Assembly (NCBI RefSeq): GCF_003309065.1
Contig: NZ_POAF01000001.1
Location: 248,001 to 312,000 of the forward strand
Reading direction: 5' to 3'
DNA from: Glutamicibacter soli
GTDB taxonomy: Bacteria; Actinomycetota; Actinomycetes; Actinomycetales; Micrococcaceae
DNA: 64,000 nucleotides
Position 1 is the stretch's first letter. Every line of letters starts with the position of its first letter. Shown piece after piece: positions 52,847 to 61,743 of this stretch. Both the position numbers and the translations under genes were made by a program. The notes beneath the pieces are model-generated. The model did not search any database. It saw only the letters and a list, made by a program, of their open reading frames with translations, and was not told where the DNA came from.

Positions 52847-53626
52847 TTAGTCAACGAATGTGGCCGCCGCAGGGACGTCGGCGTTCTCTAGCGGCAGGAG
52901 GCCTGCCAGGCTGTCGGAGGCTTCCGGGGCTAGCCGAACGACATCACCAATCACGATGACGGCCGGATTCGCCACTGCGGCCTTGCGGGCTCGCATTACA
53001 ATCCCTTCTAGCGTACCGATAGTTGTCCGCTGCGTCTGTGAGTAACCTCGCTCAACTATCGCAATTGGCGTACTTGACGGTAAACCGCGGGTAAGCAATG
53101 TCTCAACAATTTTCGGCAAATTCGAGACTCCCATCAGCACGGCGAGGGTGTGGTCGCTGCGGATGGGCACGTCCGCCAGCTCGGTATGGCCGCTGACCAC
53201 GGTGAAACCCGCGGCCACCCCGCGGTGGGTCACCGGGATGCCGGCGGCCGCCGGAACCGAAATGGAGCTGGTGATGCCGGGGATCACCCGGGTCGGGATG
53301 TTGAACTTGGCCGCATAGAGCAGCTCTTCGCCGCCGCGGCCCAGCACGAACGGGTCCCCGCCCTTCAGGCGCACCACGTTCTTTCCCTCCAAAGCGTATT
53401 TGACCAGCAATTCATTGATCTCGTCCTGGGTTTTCACGTGGCAGCCCGGGGCCTTGCCCACGTCCACCACGATCACGTCGTCAGCCAGGTCCGCAAGCAG
53501 TTCGGTCGGCCCGAGCCGGTCTGCCAGCACCACGTCCGCGGCGAGCAGGGCCTTGTAGCCGGCGACCGTGATCAGTTCCGGGTCGCCCGGTCCCCCGCCG
53601 ATGAGGGTGATATGTCCGTTAGCCAT
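52847..53626 (-). CDS. cobA: Uroporphyrinogen-III C-methyltransferase
   Basis: 259 residues. SAM-dependent methylation of uroporphyrinogen III to precorrin-2, the entry to siroheme (and cobalamin). Motifs: LIGGGPGDPELIT, VVRLKGGDPFVLGRGGEE, PGITSSISVPAAAGIPVTHR and TVVSGHTEL. It is single-domain, with no dehydrogenase/ferrochelatase part. It overlaps the transporter permease gene by eight bases. In this operon it makes the sulfite reductase cofactor. Confidence 0.95.
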   Translation of the reverse strand: MANGHITLIGGGPGDPELITVAGYKALLAADVVLADRLGPTELLADLADDVIVVDVGKAPGCHVKTQDEINELLVKYALEGKNVVRLKGGDPFVLGRGGEELLYAAKFNIPTRVIPGITSSISVPAAAGIPVTHRGVAAGFTVVSGHTELADVPIRSDHTLAVLMGVSNLPKIVETLLTRGLPSSTPIAIVERGYSQTQRTTIGTLEGIVMRARKAAVANPAVIVIGDVVRLAPEASDSLAGLLPLENADVPAAATFVD

Positions 53627-54476
53627 GGTTTTCTCCAGTTCGAGTCATTCCGCGGTCGCGCAGCAGTTTGCGTTCCAGCGGGGCAAAACACAGTAGTTCG
53701 ATCAGCACGCCCACCAGCAGGATCACCAGTATGACCAACATCACCAGGGGCAGGTCGGCCAGATCCCGGCCGCGCTGCAGCAGCGAGCCGACGCCCAGGG
53801 CGAGTGAGCCGCCCACCGCGATCAGTTCCGCCGCCATCAGCGAGCGCCAGGCGAAAGCCCAGCCCTGGCGCAGCCCGGCCACGTAGCCGGGCAGCGCCGC
53901 GGGAAGCTCGACATGCACGATATGCTGGCGCCTGCTGGCACCGAGCACCCGGGACAGGGCCGAGTACTGGGCGGGGATCATGTCGATGCCTGAGAGCAGT
54001 CCGTTGATGATCGAGGGAATCGCCCCGAGCAGCAGCACGGTGTAGATGGTCGCGTCGCTCAGCCCGAAGAGGATGATCGCCGCCGGCACCCAGGCGATGG
54101 AGGGCAGCACCTGCATGGCCGAGACCAGCGGGCCCAAGCCCTTGCGCAGCAGCGGCAGGTGGGCCAGCAGCAGGGCCGCCGGGGTGGCGACCAGCACCGC
54201 GATCGCGAAGCCCGACAGCGCCCGGAACAGCGAGGTGCCCACCGCGGAAAGCAGGGTCCCGTCGGCCAGCAGCTCGGGCAGCTTGGCGGCCACGGCCGCC
54301 GGGCCGGGGAACAGGTCCTCGCGCAGCGGCGAAGCCCAGGCGGCGATCTGCCACAGGCTGACCAGCACCACCAGGGTGATCAGCGGGGCGATAACCGCAT
54401 CGGCGCGCCCGCGGCGGCGCAACACGGCGGCCGGGCGGAGCGCGGCGGCGGCCCTAGTTTGCGTCAGTGCGCTCAT
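53619..54476 (-). CDS. ABC transporter permease (SsuC/TauC type)
   Basis: 285 residues with about six membrane helices. Family pattern of the nitrate/sulfonate/taurine permeases: LITLVVLVSLWQIAAWASPL, SLFRALSGFAIAVLVATPAA and the EAA loop near GASRRQHIVHVELPAALPGY. It overlaps the ATPase gene by 23 bases and cobA by eight. With the ATPase and binding protein it forms one importer. Location among cysHDN genes suggests sulfate or an organosulfur compound as substrate. Confidence 0.9.
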   Translation of the reverse strand: MSALTQTRAAAALRPAAVLRRRGRADAVIAPLITLVVLVSLWQIAAWASPLREDLFPGPAAVAAKLPELLADGTLLSAVGTSLFRALSGFAIAVLVATPAALLLAHLPLLRKGLGPLVSAMQVLPSIAWVPAAIILFGLSDATIYTVLLLGAIPSIINGLLSGIDMIPAQYSALSRVLGASRRQHIVHVELPAALPGYVAGLRQGWAFAWRSLMAAELIAVGGSLALGVGSLLQRGRDLADLPLVMLVILVILLVGVLIELLCFAPLERKLLRDRGMTRTGENHG

Positions 54477-55191
54477 GCTTGCGCTGCTCCTTTCGCAGGA
54501 TGGTGGTCAGTTCGTCGGCCAGGGCGGCCGACTGCGCCGGGTTGCGGCGCAGGTCCTCGGTGATTCTCCGGGTTTCCAGGATGCGTCCGGGATGGGAGGA
54601 GAGGACCAGGATGCGCCCGGAGAGGCGGATGGCCTCGCGCACGTTGTGCGTCACGAAGATGATGGTTTTGCCCGTCTGCTCCCACAGCGAGCGCAGTTCC
54701 TCGTGCAGCAGGTCGCGGGTGATGGCGTCCAGGGCCGCGAAGGGCTCGTCCATCAGCAGCACCTGCCGGTCCTGGGCCAGCGCCCGGGCCAGCGCCACAC
54801 GCTGGCGCATGCCGCCGGAGAGCTCGTGCGGCTTCTTGTGCACCGCGTGCCCCAGCTGGACCAGCTCCAGCAGCTGGTCCACCCGTGCCTGCCGGGTGTC
54901 CTTCGGATGCCCGGCCAGCTTCAGCGCCAGCTCCACGTTGCGGCCCGCGCTCAGCCAGGGCAGCAGGTTCGAATCCTGGAACATGAACGCCGCCCCGTCG
55001 TCCGGGACGTCCAGCCAGCCCTCGGTGGGGGCCAGCAGCCCGGCGATCAGGTTCAGCAGCGAGGACTTGCCGCAGCCCGAGGCGCCGAGCACTGCGATGA
55101 ATTCGCCGTCCTCGATGCGGGCGCTGAGCCTGTCGATGACCAGCCCCGTGCCCGGGTAGCTCAGGGACACCTCGTTCAGCTGCACTCCCAT
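54454..55191 (-). CDS. ABC transporter ATP-binding protein (SsuB/TauB type)
   Basis: 245 residues. Walker A GASGCGKSSLLN (about residue 35), Q-loop region AAFMFQDSNLLPWLSAGRNV, signature LSGGMRQRVALARAL, Walker B VLLMDEPFAALD and switch His in FVTHNVREA. The 'QD..LLPW' Q-loop is typical of the nitrate/taurine/sulfonate group. It shares one base with the binding-protein stop. It powers import by the adjacent permease. Confidence 0.93.
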   Translation of the reverse strand: MGVQLNEVSLSYPGTGLVIDRLSARIEDGEFIAVLGASGCGKSSLLNLIAGLLAPTEGWLDVPDDGAAFMFQDSNLLPWLSAGRNVELALKLAGHPKDTRQARVDQLLELVQLGHAVHKKPHELSGGMRQRVALARALAQDRQVLLMDEPFAALDAITRDLLHEELRSLWEQTGKTIIFVTHNVREAIRLSGRILVLSSHPGRILETRRITEDLRRNPAQSAALADELTTILRKEQRKHERTDAN

Positions 55192-56276
55192 TACTTCCCC
55201 TCCCCGGCGGCGAAGGAGTCATCCACGAGGCCCTGCGTGCTGCCCGGTTCCCCGATGCCCACCGCGGCCGCATGGGCCACCAGGGTGTCGAAGGTTCCGC
55301 TCAGCGGCGTTTCATCGAAGCTGATCTGGTCCAGCGCCGCGGAGATCACCTCATCGGACAGGGTGCCGCCGCCGTGCGCGGCCAGGGCCTGCTGCACGGT
55401 GTGAAGCTTCTGCTGCTCGCCGGTGGTGTTCAGCCAGTTGATGGCCTGCGCGTTGGCCTGCACCAGCTCCCGCACGGTGTCCGGGTGCTTGGTGATGAAC
55501 TCCTGCGAGGCCACCAGCACCGTGGTCGGGAACTTGCCTTCCGGCCACAACTGCGCCTCGTTGACCAGGCGGTGCGCCCCGTACTGCTTGACCAGCAGCG
55601 AGGCGTGCGGTTCGGGCAGCCAGGCCCCGTCGATGGAGCCGCGGGCGAACAGCTGCGGCACGGTGCCGTTGGAGCTCGGGGTGACGGTGACCGACTCATC
55701 CAGGCCCCGCTCCTTCAGGAAGCTGCGCAACGCCACGTCCTGGGTGCCGCCGTACTGCGGGGTGGCAAGTTCGGTGCCGGCCAGCTGGGACACCTCGGTG
55801 ATGTCCTTGGAGACAACCAGGCTGGCCCCGCCTGAGGCGGCCCCGGCGATGATGCGCAGCGAGGTCCCCCCGCTGGACAGGTAGCTGTTCAGCGCAGGGC
55901 TGGGACCCAGGTAGGCCGCGTCGATGGCCCCGGAGTTCAGCGCCTCGATGGCCGCGGGGCCCGCGTTGAAGATCTGGGTTTCCAACGTGGTGCCGTCCGC
56001 GCCCACTGCCTTGTCCAGGATGCCCTTGGCGTCGGCCACCAGCGCCGGGGCGTGGGTGGCGTTCGCGAAGTAGCCCAGGCGCAAGGTGGCGGCCGGTCCC
56101 TGGTCGGCGGCCGTGCCGGCATTCTTGGCCGGGGCCGGGACGAAGGCGGTGAGCACCGCGGCCACCGCCAGCAGCCCCGCCGCGGCTGCCCCGAGGGCCC
56201 TACCGCGCCGGTTGGCGCGCGGGGCGTGCGCGGTCAGCCGGGTGCGTCCGGCGGCCGGCTGCTCAGGCGGCTGCAT
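55191..56276 (-). CDS. ABC transporter substrate-binding protein (SsuA/TauA/NMT1-like)
   Basis: 361 residues. A basic start (HAPRANRRGRALGAAAAGLL) and one hydrophobic segment are followed by the periplasmic-type binding fold: LRLGYFANATHAPALVADAK, NAGPAAIEALNSGAIDAAYL, SSGGTSLRIIAGAASGGAS. This is the aliphatic sulfonate/taurine/nitrate group. Unlike most Gram-positive binding proteins it shows no lipobox Cys after the hydrophobic segment, so it may be held by an uncleaved N-terminal anchor or released. It overlaps cysN by 14 bases. Confidence 0.88.
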   Translation of the reverse strand: MQPPEQPAAGRTRLTAHAPRANRRGRALGAAAAGLLAVAAVLTAFVPAPAKNAGTAADQGPAATLRLGYFANATHAPALVADAKGILDKAVGADGTTLETQIFNAGPAAIEALNSGAIDAAYLGPSPALNSYLSSGGTSLRIIAGAASGGASLVVSKDITEVSQLAGTELATPQYGGTQDVALRSFLKERGLDESVTVTPSSNGTVPQLFARGSIDGAWLPEPHASLLVKQYGAHRLVNEAQLWPEGKFPTTVLVASQEFITKHPDTVRELVQANAQAINWLNTTGEQQKLHTVQQALAAHGGGTLSDEVISAALDQISFDETPLSGTFDTLVAHAAAVGIGEPGSTQGLVDDSFAAGEGK

Positions 56277-57558
56277 GCCCGGCTCCGATGATCCCGGCGG
56301 CCAGGGTGCGCCCGGTGGCCGGTTCGATGAGCAAGAAGCTGCCGCCGGTGCGCGAATCGCTGTAGTCGGCAGGGCTCAGGGCCGCGGAGCTGCGCACCGT
56401 GAGCCGTCCCAGGTCGTTGAGCCCCAGGGTGTCTGCCTGCCGGTGCGAGTAGTCGGCGACGTCGAGCACGTGGCTGATTGGCCCGATCTTCGCGGCGGCG
56501 ACCTTGGTGCCGTGCTTGAGCAGCACCCGCTGCCCCTCGGCCAGCGTGGCCGGGGCCAGGATGCACACCTCGGCGGCGAATTCGCGCACCGCCTGAGGCA
56601 GCTGGCCTGCCACCACGGTGTCCCCGCGGGCGATGTCCACCTCGTCCTCAAGTTCCAGAACGATCGCCTCCCCCGGCTGCGCGGTGCCCACCGGCCCGGA
56701 CGGGGTGCCGATGGCCTTGACCCGGCTGGTGGCCGGGTAGCCGTTGGACAGGATGCCCACCGTCTCTCCCACCGAGAGGCTGCCGTCGGCCAGGGTGCCT
56801 GCATAGCCGCGGAAGTCGCGGTACGCTTCCGGGTCCAGGCCTGGAGCCAGCGCTCCTTGCGGGCGGATCACGTACTGCACGTCCAGTCGGGCGGTCCCGG
56901 CGGGGCGCCCCGGCGCCAGCTCTTCGAGCAGCCCGAGCAGGGTGGGCCCGGCGTACCAGTGGCTGTGGGCGGAGGGATCCACCACGTTGTCCCCGTGCAG
57001 CGCGCTGACCGGGATGACGGTGGCGGCCTGCAGGCCCAGTTGCCCGGCCAGGTCCAGCACCTCGGTTTCGATGGCGCTGAAACGCTGCTCGTCCCAGTCG
57101 ACCAGGTCCATCTTGTTGACCGCGAGCACCAGCTGCGGCACCCGCAGCAGGGCGAGCACCCCCAGGTGGCGGCGGGTCTGCTCAAGCACCCCGTGGCGGG
57201 CGTCCACCAGCACGATGGCGGCATCGGCGGTGGAGGCGCCGGTGACGGTGTTGCGGGTGTATTGCACGTGGCCCGGGCAGTCGGCCAGGATGAAGGATCG
57301 GCGGGCGGTGGAGAAGTAGCGGTAGGCCACGTCGATGGTGATGCCCTGTTCGCGTTCGGCGCGCAGCCCGTCGGTGACCAGCGCCAGGTCCAGGGCGCCG
57401 GCCTGTCCGCCGAAGCCGCGTTCGGCGCTGGTGCGGGCCAGGTCGTCCAGCGAGTCGGCGAGGATGGCCTTGGCGTCGTGCAGCAGCCGTCCCACGAGCG
57501 TGGACTTGCCGTCGTCCACGGATCCAGCGGTGGCGATGCGCAAAAGTGTGGTGGTCAT
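56263..57558 (-). CDS. cysN: Sulfate adenylyltransferase subunit 1 (GTPase)
   Basis: 431 residues, related to EF-Tu. GTP motifs: RIATAGSVDDGKSTLVGRLL, DCPGHVQYTRN and NKMD; domains II and III follow. With CysD it forms ATP sulfurylase, which makes APS with GTP hydrolysis driving the reaction. The length shows there is no fused APS kinase, and no cysC is nearby, in agreement with the APS-type CysH here. It starts one base after the cysD stop. Confidence 0.95.
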   Translation of the reverse strand: MTTTLLRIATAGSVDDGKSTLVGRLLHDAKAILADSLDDLARTSAERGFGGQAGALDLALVTDGLRAEREQGITIDVAYRYFSTARRSFILADCPGHVQYTRNTVTGASTADAAIVLVDARHGVLEQTRRHLGVLALLRVPQLVLAVNKMDLVDWDEQRFSAIETEVLDLAGQLGLQAATVIPVSALHGDNVVDPSAHSHWYAGPTLLGLLEELAPGRPAGTARLDVQYVIRPQGALAPGLDPEAYRDFRGYAGTLADGSLSVGETVGILSNGYPATSRVKAIGTPSGPVGTAQPGEAIVLELEDEVDIARGDTVVAGQLPQAVREFAAEVCILAPATLAEGQRVLLKHGTKVAAAKIGPISHVLDVADYSHRQADTLGLNDLGRLTVRSSAALSPADYSDSRTGGSFLLIEPATGRTLAAGIIGAGHAAA

Positions 57559-57559
57559 C

Positions 57560-58483
57560 TTAGAAGTACCCTTCGGTCTTGCGGTCTTCCATGCCCGCGG
57601 CGGAAATTCTGTCGTCGGCGCGGGTGGCGCCGCGTTCGGTCAGCGTGGCCACGGCCAGCTCGTCCAGCACCTTCTCCACGGTGTCAGCGGCGGAAAGCAC
57701 CGCGCCGGTGCAGCTGGCATCCCCCACGGTGCGGTAGCGCACCTGGCGGACAACGACCTGTTCGGCCGGTTCGGGCTGGCTGACCGCGGTGACCGCCCGC
57801 CACATGCCGTCGCGTTCGAAGACCTGGCGCTGGTGGGCGAAGTAGATGGAGGGAAGCGCGATGTTCTCGCGCTGGATGTAGGCCCAGATGTCCCGTTCGG
57901 TCCAGTTGGAGATCGGGAAGGCGCGCACGTGCCAGCCAGGCTCGTGGCGGCCGTTGTACAGGTTCCAGATTTCCGGGCGCTGGTTGCGCGGATCCCAGAC
58001 GCCGAACTCGTCGCGCAGGGACAGGATGCGCTCCTTGGCGCGGGCCTTGTCCTCGTCGCGGCGGGCCCCGCCGAAGACCACGTCGAAGCCGTTGGATTCG
58101 ATGGTGTCAAGCAGCACCCGGGTCTGAAGCCGGTTGCGGGTGCCGTCGGGCAGTTCGGCCAGCTCGCCGCGGTCGATGTACTCCTGCACGGAGCCGACCA
58201 CCAGGTTCAGGCCGTATTTCTCGACCACGGCATCGCGGAAGTTCAGCACCTCGCCGAAGTTATGGCCGGTGTCGATGTGCACCACGGGGATCGGCACGCG
58301 GCCCGGGTAGACGGCCTTGGCCAGCAGGTGCAGCACCACCACGGAGTCCTTGCCTCCGGAGAAGAGCAGTCCGGGCTTCTCGAATTCGGCGAGCACCTCG
58401 CGGATGATATGGATGGATTCGGCTTCCAGGGCGTCCAGGACGCTGCGCTGGGTGCCGGTCGGGGCGGTAGCGGTGAGGCTCAT
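57560..58483 (-). CDS. cysD: Sulfate adenylyltransferase subunit 2
   Basis: 307 residues from the ATG at 58483. PP-loop LLFSGGKDSVVVLHLLAKAV, then HIDTGHNFGEVLNFRD, VVFGGARRDEDKARAKERIL, SNWTERDIWAYIQRENIALP and the C-terminal MEDRKTEGYF. It binds ATP and sulfate and forms APS with CysN. A TTG five codons upstream is in frame but less likely. It lies between cysH and cysN in a tightly packed operon. Confidence 0.96.
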   Translation of the reverse strand: MSLTATAPTGTQRSVLDALEAESIHIIREVLAEFEKPGLLFSGGKDSVVVLHLLAKAVYPGRVPIPVVHIDTGHNFGEVLNFRDAVVEKYGLNLVVGSVQEYIDRGELAELPDGTRNRLQTRVLLDTIESNGFDVVFGGARRDEDKARAKERILSLRDEFGVWDPRNQRPEIWNLYNGRHEPGWHVRAFPISNWTERDIWAYIQRENIALPSIYFAHQRQVFERDGMWRAVTAVSQPEPAEQVVVRQVRYRTVGDASCTGAVLSAADTVEKVLDELAVATLTERGATRADDRISAAGMEDRKTEGYF

Positions 58484-58501
58484 GGGGAGGTCCTTCAAAA
58501 G

Positions 58502-59215
58502 TTAGATGTGGATGCCGCATTCGGTTTTGGACAGGCCGGCCCAGCGTCCGGCGCGCGGGTCCTCTCCCTCGGCGACGGGCCGGGTGCAGGGCTCGCAGCC
58601 GATGGACGGGTAGCCGTGGGCCAGCAGCAGGTTCACCGGGACCTGGTGTTCGGTGGCGTAGCCGATCAGCTGATCGAAGCTCCAGGTCGCCACCGGGTTG
58701 AACTTGAGCAACCCATGGGTTTCGTCGAAGGACACCAGCGGGGTGTTGCTGCGGGTGGGGGCCTCGTCGCGGCGGACCCCGGTGAACCAGGCGCCGTAGC
58801 CGGACAGGGCACGCTTCAGCGGGTCCATCTTGCGCAGCTTGCAGCAGGCGGCCGCGTCGCGGGCGAACAGGTCCTTGCCGTATTCTTCGTCCTGCTGCAC
58901 CACGGTGAGTTCGGGCAGCACGTCCACCACTCTGACCGGAAGCCTTTCGGCGACCTCGTCGCGGGTGATGCGTGTTTCGGTGAAGTGGTAGCCGGTGTCC
59001 AGGAAGAGCACGTCCACCCCGGGCAGCTGCCGGGCGACCAGGTGCGGCAGCACCGCGTCGGCCATGGAGCAGGCCACCGCGATCTCGGACACCTCCAGGT
59101 GGCGGGCGGCGAACTCGACCACCTGCGCGGCACCGGCGTCCCAGCCCAGCTCCGTGGCTCCGAGCGCGGCGATGGCGCGCAGCTCGTCCTCGGTCTTCAG
59201 GGTTCGGGTGCTCAT
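58502..59215 (-). CDS. cysH: Adenylyl-sulfate reductase, [4Fe-4S] type
   Basis: 237 residues. PP-loop-derived fold: IAVACSMADAVLPHLVARQL, FLDTGYHFTETRITRDEVAE. Two Cys pairs, ACCKLRKMDPLKRAL and GCEPCTRPVAEGEDPRAGRW, bind the Fe-S cluster that marks APS (not PAPS) reductases. The catalytic Cys is in the C-terminal KTECGIHI. It reduces APS to sulfite with thioredoxin. Its start overlaps the sir stop by four bases. Confidence 0.95.
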   Translation of the reverse strand: MSTRTLKTEDELRAIAALGATELGWDAGAAQVVEFAARHLEVSEIAVACSMADAVLPHLVARQLPGVDVLFLDTGYHFTETRITRDEVAERLPVRVVDVLPELTVVQQDEEYGKDLFARDAAACCKLRKMDPLKRALSGYGAWFTGVRRDEAPTRSNTPLVSFDETHGLLKFNPVATWSFDQLIGYATEHQVPVNLLLAHGYPSIGCEPCTRPVAEGEDPRAGRWAGLSKTECGIHI

Positions 59216-60912
59216 GACAGGTCCTCCTCGGCGGCCCGGTGCGCCCAGGCGGCGAAGGATTCGCCGTCTTCGGCCAGGGCGGAGTAGTTCTTCACCACGC
59301 GTTCGACGTAGTCGGGCAGCTCGTGGGCGGCGACCTTCAGGCCGCGCACGGTGCGGCCCAGGGTGGCCTCGCCGTTCTCGAACCCGGCCAGCGTGCCGCC
59401 CAGGTGCACCTGGAACCCGGAAACCTGTTCCCCGGCGTCGTTGGTGATCAGCTGGCCCTTGAAACCCAGGTCGGCGGTCTGCACCCGGGCGCAGGAGTTC
59501 GGGCAGCCGTTCACGTGCAGGGACAACGCCTTGGGCAGCTTGCCGTTGTGGTCGGCGAGCCGGGATTCGATCTCGCGCACCGCGTCGATGGTGGTGTTCT
59601 TGGTGTCCACGATGGCCAGCTTGCAGTATTCGATGCCGGTGCAGGCGATGGCCGAGCGGCGAAGCAGCCCCGGATAGGCTTCCAGGCCCAGCGTGCGGGC
59701 GCCGCCCACGAAGTCCTTGACCTGCTCCTCGGCGATGTCCAGGGCGATGACCTTCTGGTGCGGGGTGGTGCGCAGCCGGGTGGAGCCGTGGGCTTCGAGC
59801 AGGTCGGCCAGGGCGGTCAGCGTGGTGCCGGAGGAGCGTCCGGCTTCCGCGGTGAGCCCGATGAAGAACTTGCCGTCCTTCTGCGGGTGCACCCCCGAGT
59901 GGTCCCCGGCGGTGGCAGGCTGCGGGCCGGGTCCGATGTCCGGCAGCGCGTAGCCCAGGTATTCTTCCTCAAGGACCTTGCGGAACTTTTCGGTTCCCCA
60001 GTCGGCCAGAAGGAACTTCAGCCGGGCCCGGTTGCGCAGCCGGCGGTAGCCGTAGTCGCGGAAGATGGAGGTCACGCCCTCCCAGACGTCCGGGGCCTGC
60101 TCCTGGGTGACGAAGGCGCCCAGGCGTTCGCCCAGCCGCGGGTTGGAGGACAGTCCGCCGCCCACCCAGAGGTCGTAGCCCGGGCCCAGCTGCGGGTGCT
60201 CGATGCCGATCAGCGCGATGTCGTTGATTTCGTGCACGACGTCCTGGCTGGGGTGCCCGGAGATGGCGGTCTTGAACTTGCGCGGCAGATTCGCGAACTC
60301 CGGGTTGCCGATGTAGCGGCGGGAGATCTCGGCGATGACCGGGCTCGGGTCGATGATCTCCTCGGCGGCGATGCCCGCGACCGGGGAACCGAGGATGACG
60401 CGCGGCACGTCGCCGCAGGCCTCGGTGGTGTGCAGTCCGACGGATTCCAGCCGGCGCCAGATTTCCGGCACGTCCACCACGTCAACCCAGTGCAGCTGGA
60501 TGTTCTGGCGGTCGGTGAAGTCTGCGGTGTCGCGGGCGAAGTCGGTGGAGATGCCCCCGATCACCCGCAGCTGCTGCGTGGTCAGCGCGCCGCCGTCGAT
60601 GCGCACCCGCAGCATGAAGTAGCGGTCTTCGAGCTCTTCGGGGCTCAGCGTGGCGGTCTTTCCGCCCGGGATGCCCTGGGCGCGCTGGGTGTACAGGCCC
60701 CACCAGCGGAAGCGGCCGTGCAGGTCCTCGGGATCGATTGAATCGAAGCCCTGCACGGCGTAGATCTCTTCGATCCGCGCCCGGACGTTCAGGCCGTTGT
60801 CCGCGGCCTTCATTTCCTCGTTCGCGTTCAGCGGGGTGGTGCCGTCGATCTTCCATTGGCCATTGGGCTTGGCCGCCCGCTGGGGCCGGGCCGGTGTGGT
60901 TGTCTGCGTCAT
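59212..60912 (-). CDS. sir: Ferredoxin-dependent sulfite reductase (nitrite/sulfite reductase family)
   Basis: 566 residues with two nitrite/sulfite reductase ferredoxin-like half domains and two catalytic-fold domains. Substrate Arg/Lys region: VHPQKDGKFFIGLTAEAGRS. Siroheme/[4Fe-4S] Cys motifs: SAIACTGIEYCKLAIVDTK and LHVNGCPNSCARVQTADLG. It reduces sulfite to sulfide with six electrons. Operon partners (APS route, siroheme genes, fprA) make sulfite rather than nitrite the substrate. A possible promoter TTGCCA with TACGCT lies in the 67-base gap upstream. Confidence 0.95.
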   Translation of the reverse strand: MTQTTTPARPQRAAKPNGQWKIDGTTPLNANEEMKAADNGLNVRARIEEIYAVQGFDSIDPEDLHGRFRWWGLYTQRAQGIPGGKTATLSPEELEDRYFMLRVRIDGGALTTQQLRVIGGISTDFARDTADFTDRQNIQLHWVDVVDVPEIWRRLESVGLHTTEACGDVPRVILGSPVAGIAAEEIIDPSPVIAEISRRYIGNPEFANLPRKFKTAISGHPSQDVVHEINDIALIGIEHPQLGPGYDLWVGGGLSSNPRLGERLGAFVTQEQAPDVWEGVTSIFRDYGYRRLRNRARLKFLLADWGTEKFRKVLEEEYLGYALPDIGPGPQPATAGDHSGVHPQKDGKFFIGLTAEAGRSSGTTLTALADLLEAHGSTRLRTTPHQKVIALDIAEEQVKDFVGGARTLGLEAYPGLLRRSAIACTGIEYCKLAIVDTKNTTIDAVREIESRLADHNGKLPKALSLHVNGCPNSCARVQTADLGFKGQLITNDAGEQVSGFQVHLGGTLAGFENGEATLGRTVRGLKVAAHELPDYVERVVKNYSALAEDGESFAAWAHRAAEEDLS

Positions 60913-60979
60913 GTGATCCAGCGTAGAAAACCGCCCCCGGGCGCTGGCAACCGCCGGATGTCACATGAACACGCGAGGC

Positions 60980-61714
60980 CTAGAGAGGTCGAACTTCGTC
61001 ATGCGGCGTCATGAAACCGGCGGTTTCAAGCGCAGATTTCAGTCGCACGAGGAAACATTCTGCGATCGTTACGTCCGGCAACAGCGGCCTTGTCACCACC
61101 GCGGCTCCCGTGCTAGCCAGCTTGTCCTGGAAGTAGCCGTCGGCCAGCAGGACGCTGAGCAGCAGCACCGGGCGGGTGCCCGCCTCGGCGACAGCCTGCA
61201 GGACGTTCGGCTGCGCCCCGGCGCAGTAGGCCACCTGGACTTCGCGCTCCAGCAGGTTCCCGAGCTGCCCGGCGAGCTTGACGACCTGCCGCTGGCCGAC
61301 TTCCAGCCGCGTCCCGGCCGCGGCCAGGATCACCTGCGGGTTGTCATCCAGGTGACCCTGGGCGCGCTGCGCGAGCGCCCTGGCGAGCTGCGGCAGCGGG
61401 CCCAGCGGCTTAGCGGCGACGGTGTGCTCCCGGGAGGCGACGGCCTGGGCGACATCCTGCGTGGTGTGCACGCCGTCGGCCACCAGCAGCGGCAGCACCA
61501 CGGCAGGCTCGCCGGCGGGCAGGCCGTCGAGGACCTCGGGCAGGGAAGGGCGCTGCACGTCCACATAGGCCTCGTGCCAGCGCAGCTCGGGCAGCCAGCC
61601 GGCGGCCAGCACTTCGAGCTGGCCGCGCAGGTGGTTGATCAGCCGCTGGCCGTCGGGGTTGTCGGTTCCGTGGGAGGCGGCCACCACGTGGATGACCTCG
61701 GGAGTGCTGCTCAT
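60980..61714 (-). CDS. Sirohydrochlorin chelatase (CbiX/SirB type)
   Basis: 244 residues with two halves of chelatase fold. VVAASHGTDNPDGQRLINHL carries the metal-binding His of CbiX/SirB, then VVLPLLVADGVHTTQDVAQA and LLLSVLLADGYFQDKLA. It inserts Fe2+ (or Co2+) into sirohydrochlorin, and here iron for sulfite reductase siroheme is most likely. It lies directly upstream of sir on the same strand. The precorrin-2 dehydrogenase needed between CobA and this enzyme is not in the window. Confidence 0.88.
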   Translation of the reverse strand: MSSTPEVIHVVAASHGTDNPDGQRLINHLRGQLEVLAAGWLPELRWHEAYVDVQRPSLPEVLDGLPAGEPAVVLPLLVADGVHTTQDVAQAVASREHTVAAKPLGPLPQLARALAQRAQGHLDDNPQVILAAAGTRLEVGQRQVVKLAGQLGNLLEREVQVAYCAGAQPNVLQAVAEAGTRPVLLLSVLLADGYFQDKLASTGAAVVTRPLLPDVTIAECFLVRLKSALETAGFMTPHDEVRPL

Positions 61715-61743
61715 GGTGGCTCCTTGCCAGAAACGGCGGGCTG

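Noticed and set aside
57335-59287. 650-codon plus-strand open frame
   Set aside because: Antisense to cysN, cysD and cysH with typical shadow composition.
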